A stretch of 64,000 bases of DNA from CAZASK01 sp964487845 (GTDB lineage: Bacteria; Chlamydiota; Chlamydiia; Chlamydiales; FEN-1388). A program made the position numbers and the translations under genes. Shown here one piece after another: positions 50,814 to 60,895 of the stretch. The stretch is taken from positions 21,518-85,517 of the forward strand of contig CAZASK010000006.1 of the NCBI GenBank assembly GCA_964487845.1, given 5' to 3'. How positions within the stretch are numbered: position 1 is the stretch's first letter; the number at the start of each line of letters is the position of its first letter. Under the pieces are notes generated by a model. It was not told where the DNA came from and did no database searches. It saw only the letters and a program-made list of their open reading frames with translations.

Positions 50814-52244
50814 TTATTCAAATTTCAATGAAACGAATCGAACCATTTGACCTGCTTTGATGTAGAGAAGCGCTTGTTTTCTCCCCGCAGTGTCTTTGAC
50901 TGCTTTGTAGAATTGATCTGGCGTTGTGACTGGAATGCGGTTGACAGATACGATGAGCTGTCCTGGTCGAATTCCGGCTTCGAATGCTAAGCTGCTTGGT
51001 TCGACGTATTTAATGAAGACGCCTGTATCGTCAGTGTAGCCATATTTTGTGGCAAGTTCTGGTGTTAAGGGCTCTACTAATATGCCAGTGTCATTTTTAG
51101 CATCACTGATAGCAAGTTCAGATTCTGGGTGAGTACCTACTGTTGCTTGTAGAGAGACGTCTTTGTCATTGCGTCTAATAAGCAAAGTGACTGTATCGCC
51201 TGGATGCATGAGAGATATAAAGTTTCTGAGTGAACCGATATTTCCAATCGGTTGTGTGTTGACTTTCAGAACAATGTCTCCTGGCTTTACTCCAGCTTTG
51301 TCTGCTGGGCCATCTTTTGTGACATCTGTGATAAGCGCACCTTCTGCCTTAGAGAGATTAAATGCATGAGCTAGGTCGCTGTCGATTTTTTGCATGACGA
51401 CCCCAATAAAACCGCGAATGACTTTTCCGTGCGTGAGGAGCTCATTCATAATGTGTTTGATGATATTACTCGGGATTGCAAAACCAAGTCCTAAGTATCC
51501 ACCTGTGTTTGTTGCAAATGCTGTATTCATGCCCACAACTTCTGCATCAAGGTTGAGAAGCGGGCCCCCAGAGTTTCCGTGGTTGATTGCAGCATCCGTT
51601 TGGATAAATTCTTCTACTGGGATTACGTCGAGGTCATTGCGTCCTTTTGCGCTGACGACACCTACTGTGATAGATGTCTGAAATCCTAAAAGGTTGCCGC
51701 AAGCAATCACCCATTCTCCGATTTCAAGTTCGTCTGAGTCTGCTAAGACGAGAAAAGGAAGGTCTTTGGCGTCGATTTGTAAAAGGGCAATGTCGGTATT
51801 AGGGTCTTTGCCAATCACAGTAGCAGGATATTCTTTGCCGTCACTAAAGATGACAACGATTTTGTCGGCATCTTGAATCACGTGATTGTTGGTAAGAATT
51901 TTGCCATCACTGGAGACAATAAATCCAGATCCTTGCGAAATAGCAGTTGGCTTCTTGTCTGATTTTTGCTGAGGCATGGGCACGCCAAAAATCCGGCGCC
52001 AGAATTCATCTTGAAACGGATCGCCCTGCTCATCATAGGGATTTCCATAGGATGGATTTTGCTTTTTTACAGAGAGGGTAGATCGAATGGAAACGACCGC
52101 TGGCGTTGCTTTCTTGGCAGCTTGGGTGAAATGATAGGAAGCTGTTCTTGAAACATCGCCTTTGCTGATAGGGGCACAATACAGTTGCGTTGTAATGAAA
52201 AAAATCACAGTGAAGACACATGCTAGCCATCGTTTTATTGACAT
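50814..52244 (-). CDS. htrA: Periplasmic serine protease HtrA/DegP
   Basis: A 476-residue protease-chaperone. The signal peptide MSIKRWLACVFTVIFFITTQ ends near LYCA. The trypsin-like domain has ILTNNHVIQ (His), NTDIALLQ (Asp) and INHGNSGGPLL (Ser). Two PDZ domains follow: LGLGFAIPSNIIKHIMNELL leads into the first (ITDVTKDGPADKAGVKPGDI), and YVEPSSLAFEAGIRPGQLIV is the second. It degrades or refolds misfolded envelope proteins. GGAGG eight bases before ATG 52244 picks this start over 52331. Matches CT823, located next to sucCD; here an M50 gene is inserted. It shares the strand with an unknown 907-aa gene upstream. Confidence 0.95.
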   Translation of the reverse strand: MSIKRWLACVFTVIFFITTQLYCAPISKGDVSRTASYHFTQAAKKATPAVVSIRSTLSVKKQNPSYGNPYDEQGDPFQDEFWRRIFGVPMPQQKSDKKPTAISQGSGFIVSSDGKILTNNHVIQDADKIVVIFSDGKEYPATVIGKDPNTDIALLQIDAKDLPFLVLADSDELEIGEWVIACGNLLGFQTSITVGVVSAKGRNDLDVIPVEEFIQTDAAINHGNSGGPLLNLDAEVVGMNTAFATNTGGYLGLGFAIPSNIIKHIMNELLTHGKVIRGFIGVVMQKIDSDLAHAFNLSKAEGALITDVTKDGPADKAGVKPGDIVLKVNTQPIGNIGSLRNFISLMHPGDTVTLLIRRNDKDVSLQATVGTHPESELAISDAKNDTGILVEPLTPELATKYGYTDDTGVFIKYVEPSSLAFEAGIRPGQLIVSVNRIPVTTPDQFYKAVKDTAGRKQALLYIKAGQMVRFVSLKFE

Positions 52245-52346
52245 ATACAATACCTCCAAATTGTCATGAGATGAGAAAATACACCAACTCAGTCTATTGC
52301 TGTAGAAGTTTCTAGGCAACGAGATTTCCATATTTTACGCAGGGTA

Positions 52347-55070
52347 TTAGACAGCTTGTAGCCATTCTATAATGGCTTTATTATCTTCAGGATTTATACC
52401 CGGTGTAAGACGCGTGGTGGACTCAGGAATAGAATCTGGAAGGCCGAAAACAAGATAGGATGGATGAAAGAACCCAAAACTTTGGCGAGAGTATACTTTA
52501 ATATTTTCCTCGTCCATTTTTTTATAAAATGATTTCATCAGATTATAGCTATTCTGGTTGTGACTCTCTCCTTTTACTTTAATGTCAATAAAGCAGGAAT
52601 CAACATCTCTTTGAGCATTTTGAATTCTAATAGTGCTGTTTTGTGGATCACCCTGTACAAGCTTTGGTGGAATATGGTCTAAGATCTCTCGTGTGTTTTT
52701 AAAAATCAGCTCCTTGTATTTGCTCAGAGAATCGAAAGCATATTTATTGGATAAGCAAAACCATTGATTGCTTAACGCATCTGTCTTATAGAAAGGATGA
52801 GTCACCAGTTGATCGAATGGTTTCCAATGCTTTTCGCCATTATTGACCATAAAAAATGGCGCTCCATAGTAGTTATCCATTCCGAGCATATCGAATTTTT
52901 GTCCGCTTTTAAAAAAGATGAAATTGAGTTTTCCTTGTTTGATTTCTTCTTTAAATTGTTCTAGCAAGTCTTTAATAGCACTCGAAGGTGATTTGTCTAT
53001 CGTGCAGTCGACAGCAACGGTAAGATGTTCAGCTGCGCGATTTTCAGTGAATAATTGCTTCACTTTTTCGGCGACATTTTCGCGCTGATATGTAACAGGT
53101 TCTGTGCTTATGGAAATATTGCTGTTAAATTGTCCTACATACAAATTCGCCTTTGGCAGATTGATATCTTTCTGAAAGTTTTCTATGTAATGATTGTCTC
53201 CGATAAGGCTCAATTGTTCGAAATAGATGTTTTTTCCATAGATTCTTTCTGGGGAGGGTGTTTGAGTTAATATGGCGACATTTATACCGGAAAATATGGT
53301 GCTCGCTGTTTTCCCAAGAGACGCTTGTGTACATTGCTTAAGCTCATCGGGGATTATGGATTGAATGGTGTTTGTATAGATCTGAGGAAAGTCATCTTCC
53401 TTGAATGGAGATGTCAATTCAAGTACCGCTGTTATCTCTGTATGGATAAGTTCGATCTCTTGTGCAAAGAAAGCAAAATTATTTGATAGAGCATGGATTT
53501 CTGCATTTGCAAGATGTTCTCTTATTCGAAAAAGAGATCCTTGTAGGGATTGACACAGCGCTGGATCGTTATTCACTTTTTCCCATACTTCAGGCTGTAT
53601 TTCTTGCATTAATCCTTGGAGTAGATCCATTGTCGCTTTCCCGAGGACTATCGTATGGGGTTTTTCTTTCAGGAAATCAACACGTTGTTCGAGAGATTCA
53701 AGAGGGATTCCGCATTGTGTTGCGACCGCTGGCTCAAATTGTGGTAATGGAGCGTGTTTGGCACGTGCATCGGCACAATGAAAAAGTGTGGTCATTCGCT
53801 GGAACAGCTTTGTATGAGTGAAATCTGTTTTCTTTGGATAGTAGAGGGTAGTGAGCGCTTGAGCATTTTTTACAGTAACATTATACTCAACATCGGATCT
53901 CATATTGATGGCTGCTTGAGTTTCTAATCTTCGCAAATTTACTGCGCTGATATATAACCCAGTCAGATGTACAAACTCTCTAAGATGAGAAATAAGATGA
54001 GAGTCTTTGTTTAGTGGTGTTTGTAGAGGTAAAATTTTGATTCCTTTTTGAGATTCTCCTTCAACGAATGAAAGACATGTTGTGTTATTTATGACATATT
54101 GTTGAAGTGTGGATTCTAAATGAGCAATCGATTGGTTTTGGTTGATGAAGGCTTGAACTGCACGTTTGATATGAGTGTTGTAGCGCTCTTTGAATTCATT
54201 GAATTTATGTGTGAACAGGGTGGTTTTTTCTAGTTCTCCACAGGTTTTTATATCGTCTCCTATAGTATGCGAAAGATCAAAAATAAATGGCAAATCGAGT
54301 GGCTCGTTTATCGTTTTTGGAGGGATTCCAAAAAAGTGTTTTTGCAATGCCTTTTTTATGCAGTCCGCCTGGTTTTCATCACGATCTTGGAGAACAGTGT
54401 ATTTTAAGGGAAACAGATGGCTGCATTCAAGAGAGTCTGTGAGGATAAATGGACTTTCAGAGCCGAAAGCAAGGGATTCATTGAATTCCTTACAAAATGA
54501 TGTGCCAAGCTCCCAGCTTTCTCTATGATACCAATATTGGTCGAAAGGAGTTACTTGATATAATGAGGCAAATTTGTCATCGACATTCGGTAAATCATTT
54601 TTTACAAAATCTTTCCAGCATTGTAGCTGGATAGGAGCTGCTTTGCTTAAATAGTTGGAGATTAAAAAATCGAGCTGTTTGTGTTGCGCTTCAGTTGTAG
54701 CACTCTTTTTTGCAAGTCGCAAAAGAGCTAGGTTTAAGACCCACGCCGCCTCAGAAGAGGGTATCTTATTATTGCTTTTAATTAATCCTTCCACGTATGT
54801 ACGAGATGAGCTTGCATGAATTAATTTACGTTTAAACCAATTATGGTGCGAGCACGCATGTGGCGAGATAAGCAGGGCAAGATAAACAAAAGGTGCTGCA
54901 ATTACATAGCAAATTTTTTTGCACAAACGATTAAAAAATGAACCACTTGTATGGTCAGTGATCACTCGAACAAAGCGCTGGTTAAAGATAGAAATAAGTT
55001 GTGTGCGTAAAGGAGCAGGATATGCTTGACTTGTGGTGTTATCCTGAGGGGATGTAGGATTCATATTCAC
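52347..55070 (-). CDS. Unknown 907-residue protein with N-terminal membrane segment
   Basis: A 907-residue protein that I cannot assign. One hydrophobic stretch near residues 50-68 (ICYVIAAPFVYLALLIS) lies after a basic region, so it may be membrane-anchored. The rest is soluble, helix-rich, with repeated Gln/Asn/His-rich segments (FINQNQSIAHLESTLQQYVI) and a mixed alpha-beta C-terminal part (LNFIFFKSGQKFDMLGMDNY, YLVFGLPDSIPESTTRL). No catalytic motif is apparent. It sits between htrA and the M20/M16 peptidase genes, on the same strand, where C. trachomatis has no gene of this size. Large unknown proteins of this kind in chlamydia-like bacteria are often effector candidates; this is not shown here. 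Confidence 0.6.
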   Translation of the reverse strand: MNMNPTSPQDNTTSQAYPAPLRTQLISIFNQRFVRVITDHTSGSFFNRLCKKICYVIAAPFVYLALLISPHACSHHNWFKRKLIHASSSRTYVEGLIKSNNKIPSSEAAWVLNLALLRLAKKSATTEAQHKQLDFLISNYLSKAAPIQLQCWKDFVKNDLPNVDDKFASLYQVTPFDQYWYHRESWELGTSFCKEFNESLAFGSESPFILTDSLECSHLFPLKYTVLQDRDENQADCIKKALQKHFFGIPPKTINEPLDLPFIFDLSHTIGDDIKTCGELEKTTLFTHKFNEFKERYNTHIKRAVQAFINQNQSIAHLESTLQQYVINNTTCLSFVEGESQKGIKILPLQTPLNKDSHLISHLREFVHLTGLYISAVNLRRLETQAAINMRSDVEYNVTVKNAQALTTLYYPKKTDFTHTKLFQRMTTLFHCADARAKHAPLPQFEPAVATQCGIPLESLEQRVDFLKEKPHTIVLGKATMDLLQGLMQEIQPEVWEKVNNDPALCQSLQGSLFRIREHLANAEIHALSNNFAFFAQEIELIHTEITAVLELTSPFKEDDFPQIYTNTIQSIIPDELKQCTQASLGKTASTIFSGINVAILTQTPSPERIYGKNIYFEQLSLIGDNHYIENFQKDINLPKANLYVGQFNSNISISTEPVTYQRENVAEKVKQLFTENRAAEHLTVAVDCTIDKSPSSAIKDLLEQFKEEIKQGKLNFIFFKSGQKFDMLGMDNYYGAPFFMVNNGEKHWKPFDQLVTHPFYKTDALSNQWFCLSNKYAFDSLSKYKELIFKNTREILDHIPPKLVQGDPQNSTIRIQNAQRDVDSCFIDIKVKGESHNQNSYNLMKSFYKKMDEENIKVYSRQSFGFFHPSYLVFGLPDSIPESTTRLTPGINPEDNKAIIEWLQAV

Positions 55071-55114
55071 AGCATACAGTGTTTTATTAGAAAATTAAAT
55101 ATTTAAATTGCACC

Positions 55115-56494
55115 TTAGCGTGCCAATAACTCTATCAGTCGACTCATCGTGAGAAAGCCTTTTTCAATACGATCCCACCCGAAAGATTCATTCGGAGCAT
55201 GAATGCGATCTTCTGCTAAACCAAATCCAAACATCGCAACTTCAGCACCTGATGCCTCTTGTAATTCAGGTACAATCGGAATGGTGGCGCCTTCAAAAAT
55301 GTATTCACATTTTTTTAAGAAGACTTCTGACAGCGCTGTTCCAAGTGCTTGAATGATTTGAGAAGAAGCTGGAGTACGTACAGCAGCTCCCATGCCGTGG
55401 CCTACAGTGACAGAGACACGCGTGCCTTTTGGTGCAGATGACTCAAAATAGCTCTTTAAAAGGCGTCCAATTTTTTCAGGATCTTGATTTGGGACAAGGC
55501 GACATGAGATTTTTGCAAACCCACTTGCTGGAATGACTGTTTTACCACCTGGTCCTTGGTAGCCGCCTCCAATGCCATTTAACTCAAGCGTAGGTCTCAG
55601 CCAGTTTCTTTCAAGAGGGGTAAAGCTTTTTTCACCACCAGTAGGATAGGCTCCAAACTGTTTAAAATAATCGGACTCACTAAAAGAGAGGTTCATCTGA
55701 GCAAGCACGGCAGCATCTGGGTAGACAACGTCATCATAAAAGCCAGGGATCGTGATATGACCATGCACATCACGTGCCTGACTCATGAGCTGCACTAGTG
55801 CATGCAAAGGATTGTATGCGAGCCCTCCATGGGAGCCAGAGTGTAAGTCCCCATTCGTTGACTCTATTTCAACATTTACTGTCACCAGCCCGCGAGTGCC
55901 GAGCGTGATAGCGGGGGTGTACTGCTGTCTCATGCCGAGATCAACAACAATTAAGTGATCAGACTGAAGGAGTTCTTTTTTTTCTTTCAGTAGCTTAGAG
56001 AGGGCTCCACTTCCAGACTCCTCCTCTCCTTCAATCAACAGCTTTATATTAATCGGAAATTTCTTTTCATGTTTGAGGTATGAAAGCAAAGCTGCGAGAA
56101 CGTAAAAACATTGCCCTTTGTTATCCTGAGCACCTCTTGCGGATATGACATTGCCTTCCTTAACGGGAGAGAAGGGATCATGCTTCCATTGTTCAAGAGG
56201 ATCAACAGGTTGAACATCATAGTGATTGTATATGAGCAATGTAGGCTGGTCAAATCCTGCCTCGAGATGCTGAGCGAACACGACAGGCGCTCTTTCTTTG
56301 TCCCATAAGTCGACTTGAAAGCCAGCATCATGTAGCACCATCTCTAGCCATTGAGCACACTGTTTCACATGAGGACGCATGGAAGGATCAGCGCTGATAG
56401 TAGGAAATCGAAGAAACGTAAAATATTCTTCTAGGAATTGAGATTCTTGATTTTTGAAAATATTTTTAAAGTATTCTATGTCATGAATTTTCAT
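55115..56494 (-). CDS. M20-family dipeptidase
   Basis: A 459-residue zinc peptidase of the M20 family (DapE/ArgE/carnosinase-like). Metal ligands: LLIYNHYDVQPVDPLEQW with His-x-Asp, GAQDNKGQCFYVLAALL (bridging Asp), and LLIEGEEESGSGALSKLL (Glu-Glu). A dimerisation domain is inserted between them, with HGMGAAVRTPASSQIIQALG in the later part. It hydrolyses dipeptides or N-acyl amino acids in the cytosol, likely feeding amino acids from host peptides. The start at 56494 follows AAGGTG six bases upstream; the longer frame from 56512 begins with TTG. It begins 24 bases after the M16 gene stop, so both are one transcript. Confidence 0.85.
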   Translation of the reverse strand: MKIHDIEYFKNIFKNQESQFLEEYFTFLRFPTISADPSMRPHVKQCAQWLEMVLHDAGFQVDLWDKERAPVVFAQHLEAGFDQPTLLIYNHYDVQPVDPLEQWKHDPFSPVKEGNVISARGAQDNKGQCFYVLAALLSYLKHEKKFPINIKLLIEGEEESGSGALSKLLKEKKELLQSDHLIVVDLGMRQQYTPAITLGTRGLVTVNVEIESTNGDLHSGSHGGLAYNPLHALVQLMSQARDVHGHITIPGFYDDVVYPDAAVLAQMNLSFSESDYFKQFGAYPTGGEKSFTPLERNWLRPTLELNGIGGGYQGPGGKTVIPASGFAKISCRLVPNQDPEKIGRLLKSYFESSAPKGTRVSVTVGHGMGAAVRTPASSQIIQALGTALSEVFLKKCEYIFEGATIPIVPELQEASGAEVAMFGFGLAEDRIHAPNESFGWDRIEKGFLTMSRLIELLAR

Positions 56495-56518
56495 TTTTTT
56501 CACCTTAGGCAAGTCGTG

Positions 56519-59485
56519 CTAGATCTTCTCAATTTTTAAAGGAGCCATGTTCATTGCTTCCAATTTTTTATTTTCTTCTTCTATGCGCTCTTTTTTTGCA
56601 AATGTAGTAACAGTACCTGTTGTAAATGCATCTTGCAAGTGTTTTGTGGCAGCATCGATGACCTCTTTTTTTGAAACGTCGAGGATGCGATTGCGGAAAT
56701 AATTTCGCATCATTTTGCTCTTGCCTTCACGCCACCAGCCGTAGGCGACATCAGCTCTTGCTGATGGAGCTACAGGAGCATCCAGGCCTTGAATAATACC
56801 CAGTTTTGCCTCTTCGAGGTCAGATTCATTAAACGCTCCGCTCACGAGTGAAGAAATCGACTCTTCGAATGCACTGAGCGTTGTTGCAATATTAGGATCA
56901 GAATGTGAATAGAAATAAAATGTTGCTGTCGAGGCACTATAGCTCGCGCCAGCGCCATATGCGCCTCCTTGCTCTCTAATCCTCTTATGCAGTGTTTTGT
57001 TTTCTAAAATATGGGATGCCACAGCAATCATGGGAGATTCTGGATGGCGATAGGGGATAGTAGAAAATGCTTTTGCCGTGAAGGCAACTGGAGAAGAGAT
57101 CACTCGTGCTTGATGATAGTTGTGTGGAAGTATGAGCTGGTTTTTCCATGGAGTGAATTGCTTGAGAGGAAGCTCTGCCATCCCATAGAAGGCATTCTCT
57201 TTATATTTTTCCATCTCTGTGTGATCGCAGGAGATGACAAGGTGTGCGCCTTCATTACAGAATACGAGCTCTTTTATCCTTTCTAAGTCAACAAGCAGCT
57301 GTTCTTCTCGTGCTTCATAGTTCTGCATGAGAGTGCGGATCATATGAAAATAGTCGAGTCCCTGGCTTTTTTGTGTGATCAGGTGAGAAGGAGATAGATG
57401 GCTCTGAGAGATGTTTATAGCATATCGTAAAGCATTTTGGTTGATACTACTCGAAAGATTTGTCCATAGCTTCCCAATAAGCTCTTTGATGCGCTTTCTA
57501 TCGCTGAAGTCAAGCTGTATTGCCATCTCCTGCAGCAGTGAAAATAGACGATCACTTTTTCGATGAAGAGACATCCCCTTCATGTAAAAGGAGGGGGTAA
57601 ATATCTCCGGCTGTTCTACTTGATGATAGAGAGAAAACCCTGTGGAGATACCGCCTGTATGCTGCTGCACATATTCAAGATTCGCTTGATAATTTCTGTT
57701 GCCAACACCTACTTGTGTTGCCAGCTGCGAAAAAAGCCTTAGCAACCATATATCTTTTTCTTCGATAGCAGGTAAGGGGAAGAGTAGGTTTACATAGGTA
57801 AGATGGTTAGTAAAACAGCTATGATGACAGACGAGCAGGTTATTTTCTGTATGGGTAATCATCTCAAAATCACGTACTTTCTGAGGCACATCACTGATGG
57901 TCATTTTCGGTAAAATTTCGACTTTTTCAGAGGCATCTTCTTCTTGAAGGCGTATAAGCTCTTGCGCTTGTGTCACGATCCTTTGTCTCTCTTGATCCGT
58001 AAGCGTGCGCTCTATTTTCTCCAGCATGTTCTTTTCTTGCTGAACTTCTTGCTCAGCGAGAGTAGAACTTGGCAGCAAGGCGATACGTACAAAATGAGTA
58101 TTTTGGACGAGATACTTCATGGCAAGGTCAGCTATATAGCGTGGGTTGTCTTCCAAAAGCGTTCGTAACTCTTCGAAGAGAGAATATATTCTGAGACCAT
58201 CTTTTGCATTGCCTCCATGCTGTGTAAGCAGTCCTGTTCTGGCAAAAAGAGAGAGGCCAAATGGGCCGCCCCCATTTGAGCTGATCTCTAATTTTGAAAG
58301 TTCAAGCTGGTGCAATGCACTCTCTATAAGGTGTTCTGGTATGCCGGTATTCGCAATTGTTTTGATGGTGTTGTGAATGAGTTCTTCAATTGCCTGTAGG
58401 TGCTCATGTTCAACGCCCTTCAGGATGAATACGTAGGGGATTTCGAGGCTTTCAGATCCAAGATAGGAGCTGGCTTGTTTACATAATCCTGACTGCAAAA
58501 GTGCATATTTGAGCAAAGAGCCATCTGTCTCCATCAAGATGATATCGAGAACATGCAGCGCTAAGACTTCGAGGCCATTCAGCGTCGATGTTGTTAAAAA
58601 CCCAAAGCCGAGCAAGGGCTTGCTCTCATCTTTGTCATCTGGCATCACAGGATAAAACAGCTCTTTTCTTACGGGTGTCAATCTTCGCTGTTGACACACG
58701 ATAGGAGGTAATGGAGCTCTTTTTTTTACTCCCGCTAGCGCATGCTCTTCGATAAAATCGAGATGCTTTTCGAGAGGAAGGTTTCCATAGAAAAAAAAGA
58801 GACAGTGACTTGGATGATAATAGGTGTTGTGGAACTTGATCAGTCCTTCATGAGTGAGTGAGGGGATATCTGCAGGGTCGCCACCAGAATTATATCCATA
58901 TGGTGAGCCAGGAAATAGGTATTCGTTGATTGCTTCTAAGAGCCGCGTAGTAGGAGAAGAGAGGGCTCCTTTCATCTCGTTGTACACGACGCCTTTGAAT
59001 GTAAGCTCAGAGGTAGGGTCGTCTACTACGGCGAATTCAAGACGGTGTCCCTCTTGAGCAAAGCTCAGTGGCTTGAGAAGAGGATGAAAGACAGCATCGA
59101 GGTATACTGAAAGAAGGTTATAAAAATCTTTTTCTATCTGTGTGGCCGCAGGATAGCAGGTGAAATCTTGTCCTGTCAGAGCATTCATGAATGTGTTGAG
59201 GCTGCGTCTACTCATCGAAAAGAATGGGTCATTGATAGGATATTTTTTTGAGCCACAAAGTACAGTGTGTTCTAGGATATGGGCTGCACCATTTGAACTC
59301 TCCGGCAACGTACGGAATGAAAGACAAAATAAGTTTTCAGGATCATCATTTTGTATGGAGATGACGTGGGCGCCTGATGCGTTATGAGTAAGTTCTACAA
59401 GATGACAGGCGAGCTCTGGGATAGGCGTAGATTGAACGACAGTATATCCTTTATAATGTGAGCCTGTTTCATATGCAAATTTCAT
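56519..59485 (-). CDS. M16C metalloprotease (PreP/insulinase-like)
   Basis: A 988-residue M16C protease of the presequence-protease (PreP/Cym1) type. The inverted zinc motif HILEHTVLCGSKKYP (HxxEH) is in the first 75 residues, followed by the family's SLNTFMNALTGQDFTCYPAA and FKGVVYNEMKGALSSPTTRL; the second half repeats the fold without the zinc site and contains RIREQGGAYGAGASYSAS. It encloses unstructured peptides up to ~65 residues in a chamber and degrades them. Equivalent of CT824 after htrA in C. trachomatis. No signal peptide, so it is cytosolic. It forms an operon with the M20 dipeptidase, which may complete the peptide breakdown. Confidence 0.92.
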   Translation of the reverse strand: MKFAYETGSHYKGYTVVQSTPIPELACHLVELTHNASGAHVISIQNDDPENLFCLSFRTLPESSNGAAHILEHTVLCGSKKYPINDPFFSMSRRSLNTFMNALTGQDFTCYPAATQIEKDFYNLLSVYLDAVFHPLLKPLSFAQEGHRLEFAVVDDPTSELTFKGVVYNEMKGALSSPTTRLLEAINEYLFPGSPYGYNSGGDPADIPSLTHEGLIKFHNTYYHPSHCLFFFYGNLPLEKHLDFIEEHALAGVKKRAPLPPIVCQQRRLTPVRKELFYPVMPDDKDESKPLLGFGFLTTSTLNGLEVLALHVLDIILMETDGSLLKYALLQSGLCKQASSYLGSESLEIPYVFILKGVEHEHLQAIEELIHNTIKTIANTGIPEHLIESALHQLELSKLEISSNGGGPFGLSLFARTGLLTQHGGNAKDGLRIYSLFEELRTLLEDNPRYIADLAMKYLVQNTHFVRIALLPSSTLAEQEVQQEKNMLEKIERTLTDQERQRIVTQAQELIRLQEEDASEKVEILPKMTISDVPQKVRDFEMITHTENNLLVCHHSCFTNHLTYVNLLFPLPAIEEKDIWLLRLFSQLATQVGVGNRNYQANLEYVQQHTGGISTGFSLYHQVEQPEIFTPSFYMKGMSLHRKSDRLFSLLQEMAIQLDFSDRKRIKELIGKLWTNLSSSINQNALRYAINISQSHLSPSHLITQKSQGLDYFHMIRTLMQNYEAREEQLLVDLERIKELVFCNEGAHLVISCDHTEMEKYKENAFYGMAELPLKQFTPWKNQLILPHNYHQARVISSPVAFTAKAFSTIPYRHPESPMIAVASHILENKTLHKRIREQGGAYGAGASYSASTATFYFYSHSDPNIATTLSAFEESISSLVSGAFNESDLEEAKLGIIQGLDAPVAPSARADVAYGWWREGKSKMMRNYFRNRILDVSKKEVIDAATKHLQDAFTTGTVTTFAKKERIEEENKKLEAMNMAPLKIEKI

Positions 59486-59506
59486 GGTGTATTCCTATAG
59501 ATTCTT

Positions 59507-59668
59507 AGGAGGCTAAACACAATAACCTTGCCATTCAGGCAACGCGAAAGCCTCGTGATTAAACGATCAAAAGTGACCCAATATTATAATATGGGGTCAC
59601 TTTTGATCGTTCAATCACGAGAGCTTTGGCGCCGTCTCAATAGTAAGGTTATTGTGTTTAGTCTCCTT
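59507..59668. repeat. 162-bp palindromic element, copy 2
   Basis: A near-perfect palindrome between the rhomboid gene end and the M16 gene start. Core arms 59557-59579 and 59594-59616 (GATTAAACGATCA) pair with one mismatch and match the core of the 30.2-kb element. Three base pairs differ from that copy by compensatory changes. The outer arms (AGGAG-CTAAACACAATAACC type) are unrelated to copy 1 yet pair with each other. No coding frame. Confidence 0.8.
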
Positions 59669-59677
59669 AATAAGCGC

Positions 59678-60895
59678 TTATTGGTCAGTCCAGCAAAAAA
59701 ACTTCGTGCGACCAAGTAGCCAGCCAGAACATGCACCCGCTATGTGTGCGGTATTTGCGATCTGTACTGGAAATGAAGCATCAAAAAAAGCTTCTGAAAA
59801 GAAAGTTACTGCCGATAGGCCAGCGAGCGTTGTAATGAAAAAAATAATGAAGTGATAGGTAGAGCGAGACATCTGGTATCCTTCCCAAGGAGCAATGTTT
59901 TGTCTTGCTCGAATGAAAAATACCATGGCACAAATGACACCAGAAAACCCTAAAAAGGCAGGGCCACTCATCAGGTATTGCATCGTATTTGAAAGGCATG
60001 CTGTAATGGCAATAAAAGCGCTATATTTGCCAAGCCCAATACGTGCTTCAAGCTGTACTCCTACTAACAAAATCCATACCATGTTGAAGAAGAGATGGAG
60101 GATATCTCCGTGGAGTAAAATAGGAGTAATAAGCCTCCAAACTTCTCCGTGGCTTATTTTTTCAAAAAGCGGTGGGTTGTCCTGAAGGTTATATTGGGTT
60201 TTTTCCCCAAGTCGATAATCTTTTATCCATGAGGTCATGGGAGGAAGAATCCCTCGCCAATCTTTTGTTTTGAGATGCTGCTGATACAAAAATTTACCAG
60301 GAGGGGGCAGTTCATCAGGTTTCAATAGGGCATCGTATCCATATAAAGAGACAATTTTGTCGAGGAGTTCATAGTAGGCTGGATAGTCATATAAGAGTGC
60401 TTTATTGAGAGCAGACGTTGTGATCATCATTTTTTGAACAGGTTTTGGTATTGCCTCTTGAGGCTGAGGCCTCCACATCTCAAGCAAGAGCAACACAGAA
60501 CAAAGAAGAATCAAAAAATTAGAAAGCTTAAATGTTGGGGGCTTTTTTGTTTGAGCCGCTATTCGAGGGCGAATAGGGGTGTGTAGCTTCTTTTCTAAAA
60601 ATCTTTTTGAAGGGGAATGTAGCAGCTGCAGAAGATCAGTGCGTATTTCCTCAGGGGCTGGTAGTTCAAATTGAGCATCTTTCGGGTTCTTTTGAAAGTC
60701 TCGCAGCAGTGCTTCTGCTTGCTCTACCTGGTCTTCGTCGTGGATCCAGAGATGGCATGTCTTATCGCCATATTCCTCACTTCCCCAGTCTTTATTCGCT
60801 TTACCCTCTAAAGTGTAGGCGATATTTTTTGAGTATAAAATAGCAGCGAACTGCTGACATTGCTCTAGTTGGGTTGTTGTCCAGATGAGTCGCAT
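59678..60895 (-). CDS. Rhomboid-family intramembrane serine protease (GlpG-like)
   Basis: A 405-residue protein: N-terminal cytosolic domain (~130 residues, IWTTTQLEQCQQFAAILYSK) resembling the GlpG N-domain, a membrane-entry segment FLILLCSVLLLLEMW, then six helices. The catalytic Ser is in FLGFSGVICAMVFFI (GxSG) and the His in NTAHIAGACSGWLLG; GEVWRLITPILLHGDILHLF has the HxxxN-type oxyanion region. Rhomboids cut single-pass membrane proteins within the bilayer. The substrate is unknown. Its ATG at 60895 overlaps the hldE-like stop by 31 bases; the three genes lon, hldE-like and rhomboid are one run on the minus strand. Confidence 0.85.
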   Translation of the reverse strand: MRLIWTTTQLEQCQQFAAILYSKNIAYTLEGKANKDWGSEEYGDKTCHLWIHDEDQVEQAEALLRDFQKNPKDAQFELPAPEEIRTDLLQLLHSPSKRFLEKKLHTPIRPRIAAQTKKPPTFKLSNFLILLCSVLLLLEMWRPQPQEAIPKPVQKMMITTSALNKALLYDYPAYYELLDKIVSLYGYDALLKPDELPPPGKFLYQQHLKTKDWRGILPPMTSWIKDYRLGEKTQYNLQDNPPLFEKISHGEVWRLITPILLHGDILHLFFNMVWILLVGVQLEARIGLGKYSAFIAITACLSNTMQYLMSGPAFLGFSGVICAMVFFIRARQNIAPWEGYQMSRSTYHFIIFFITTLAGLSAVTFFSEAFFDASFPVQIANTAHIAGACSGWLLGRTKFFCWTDQ

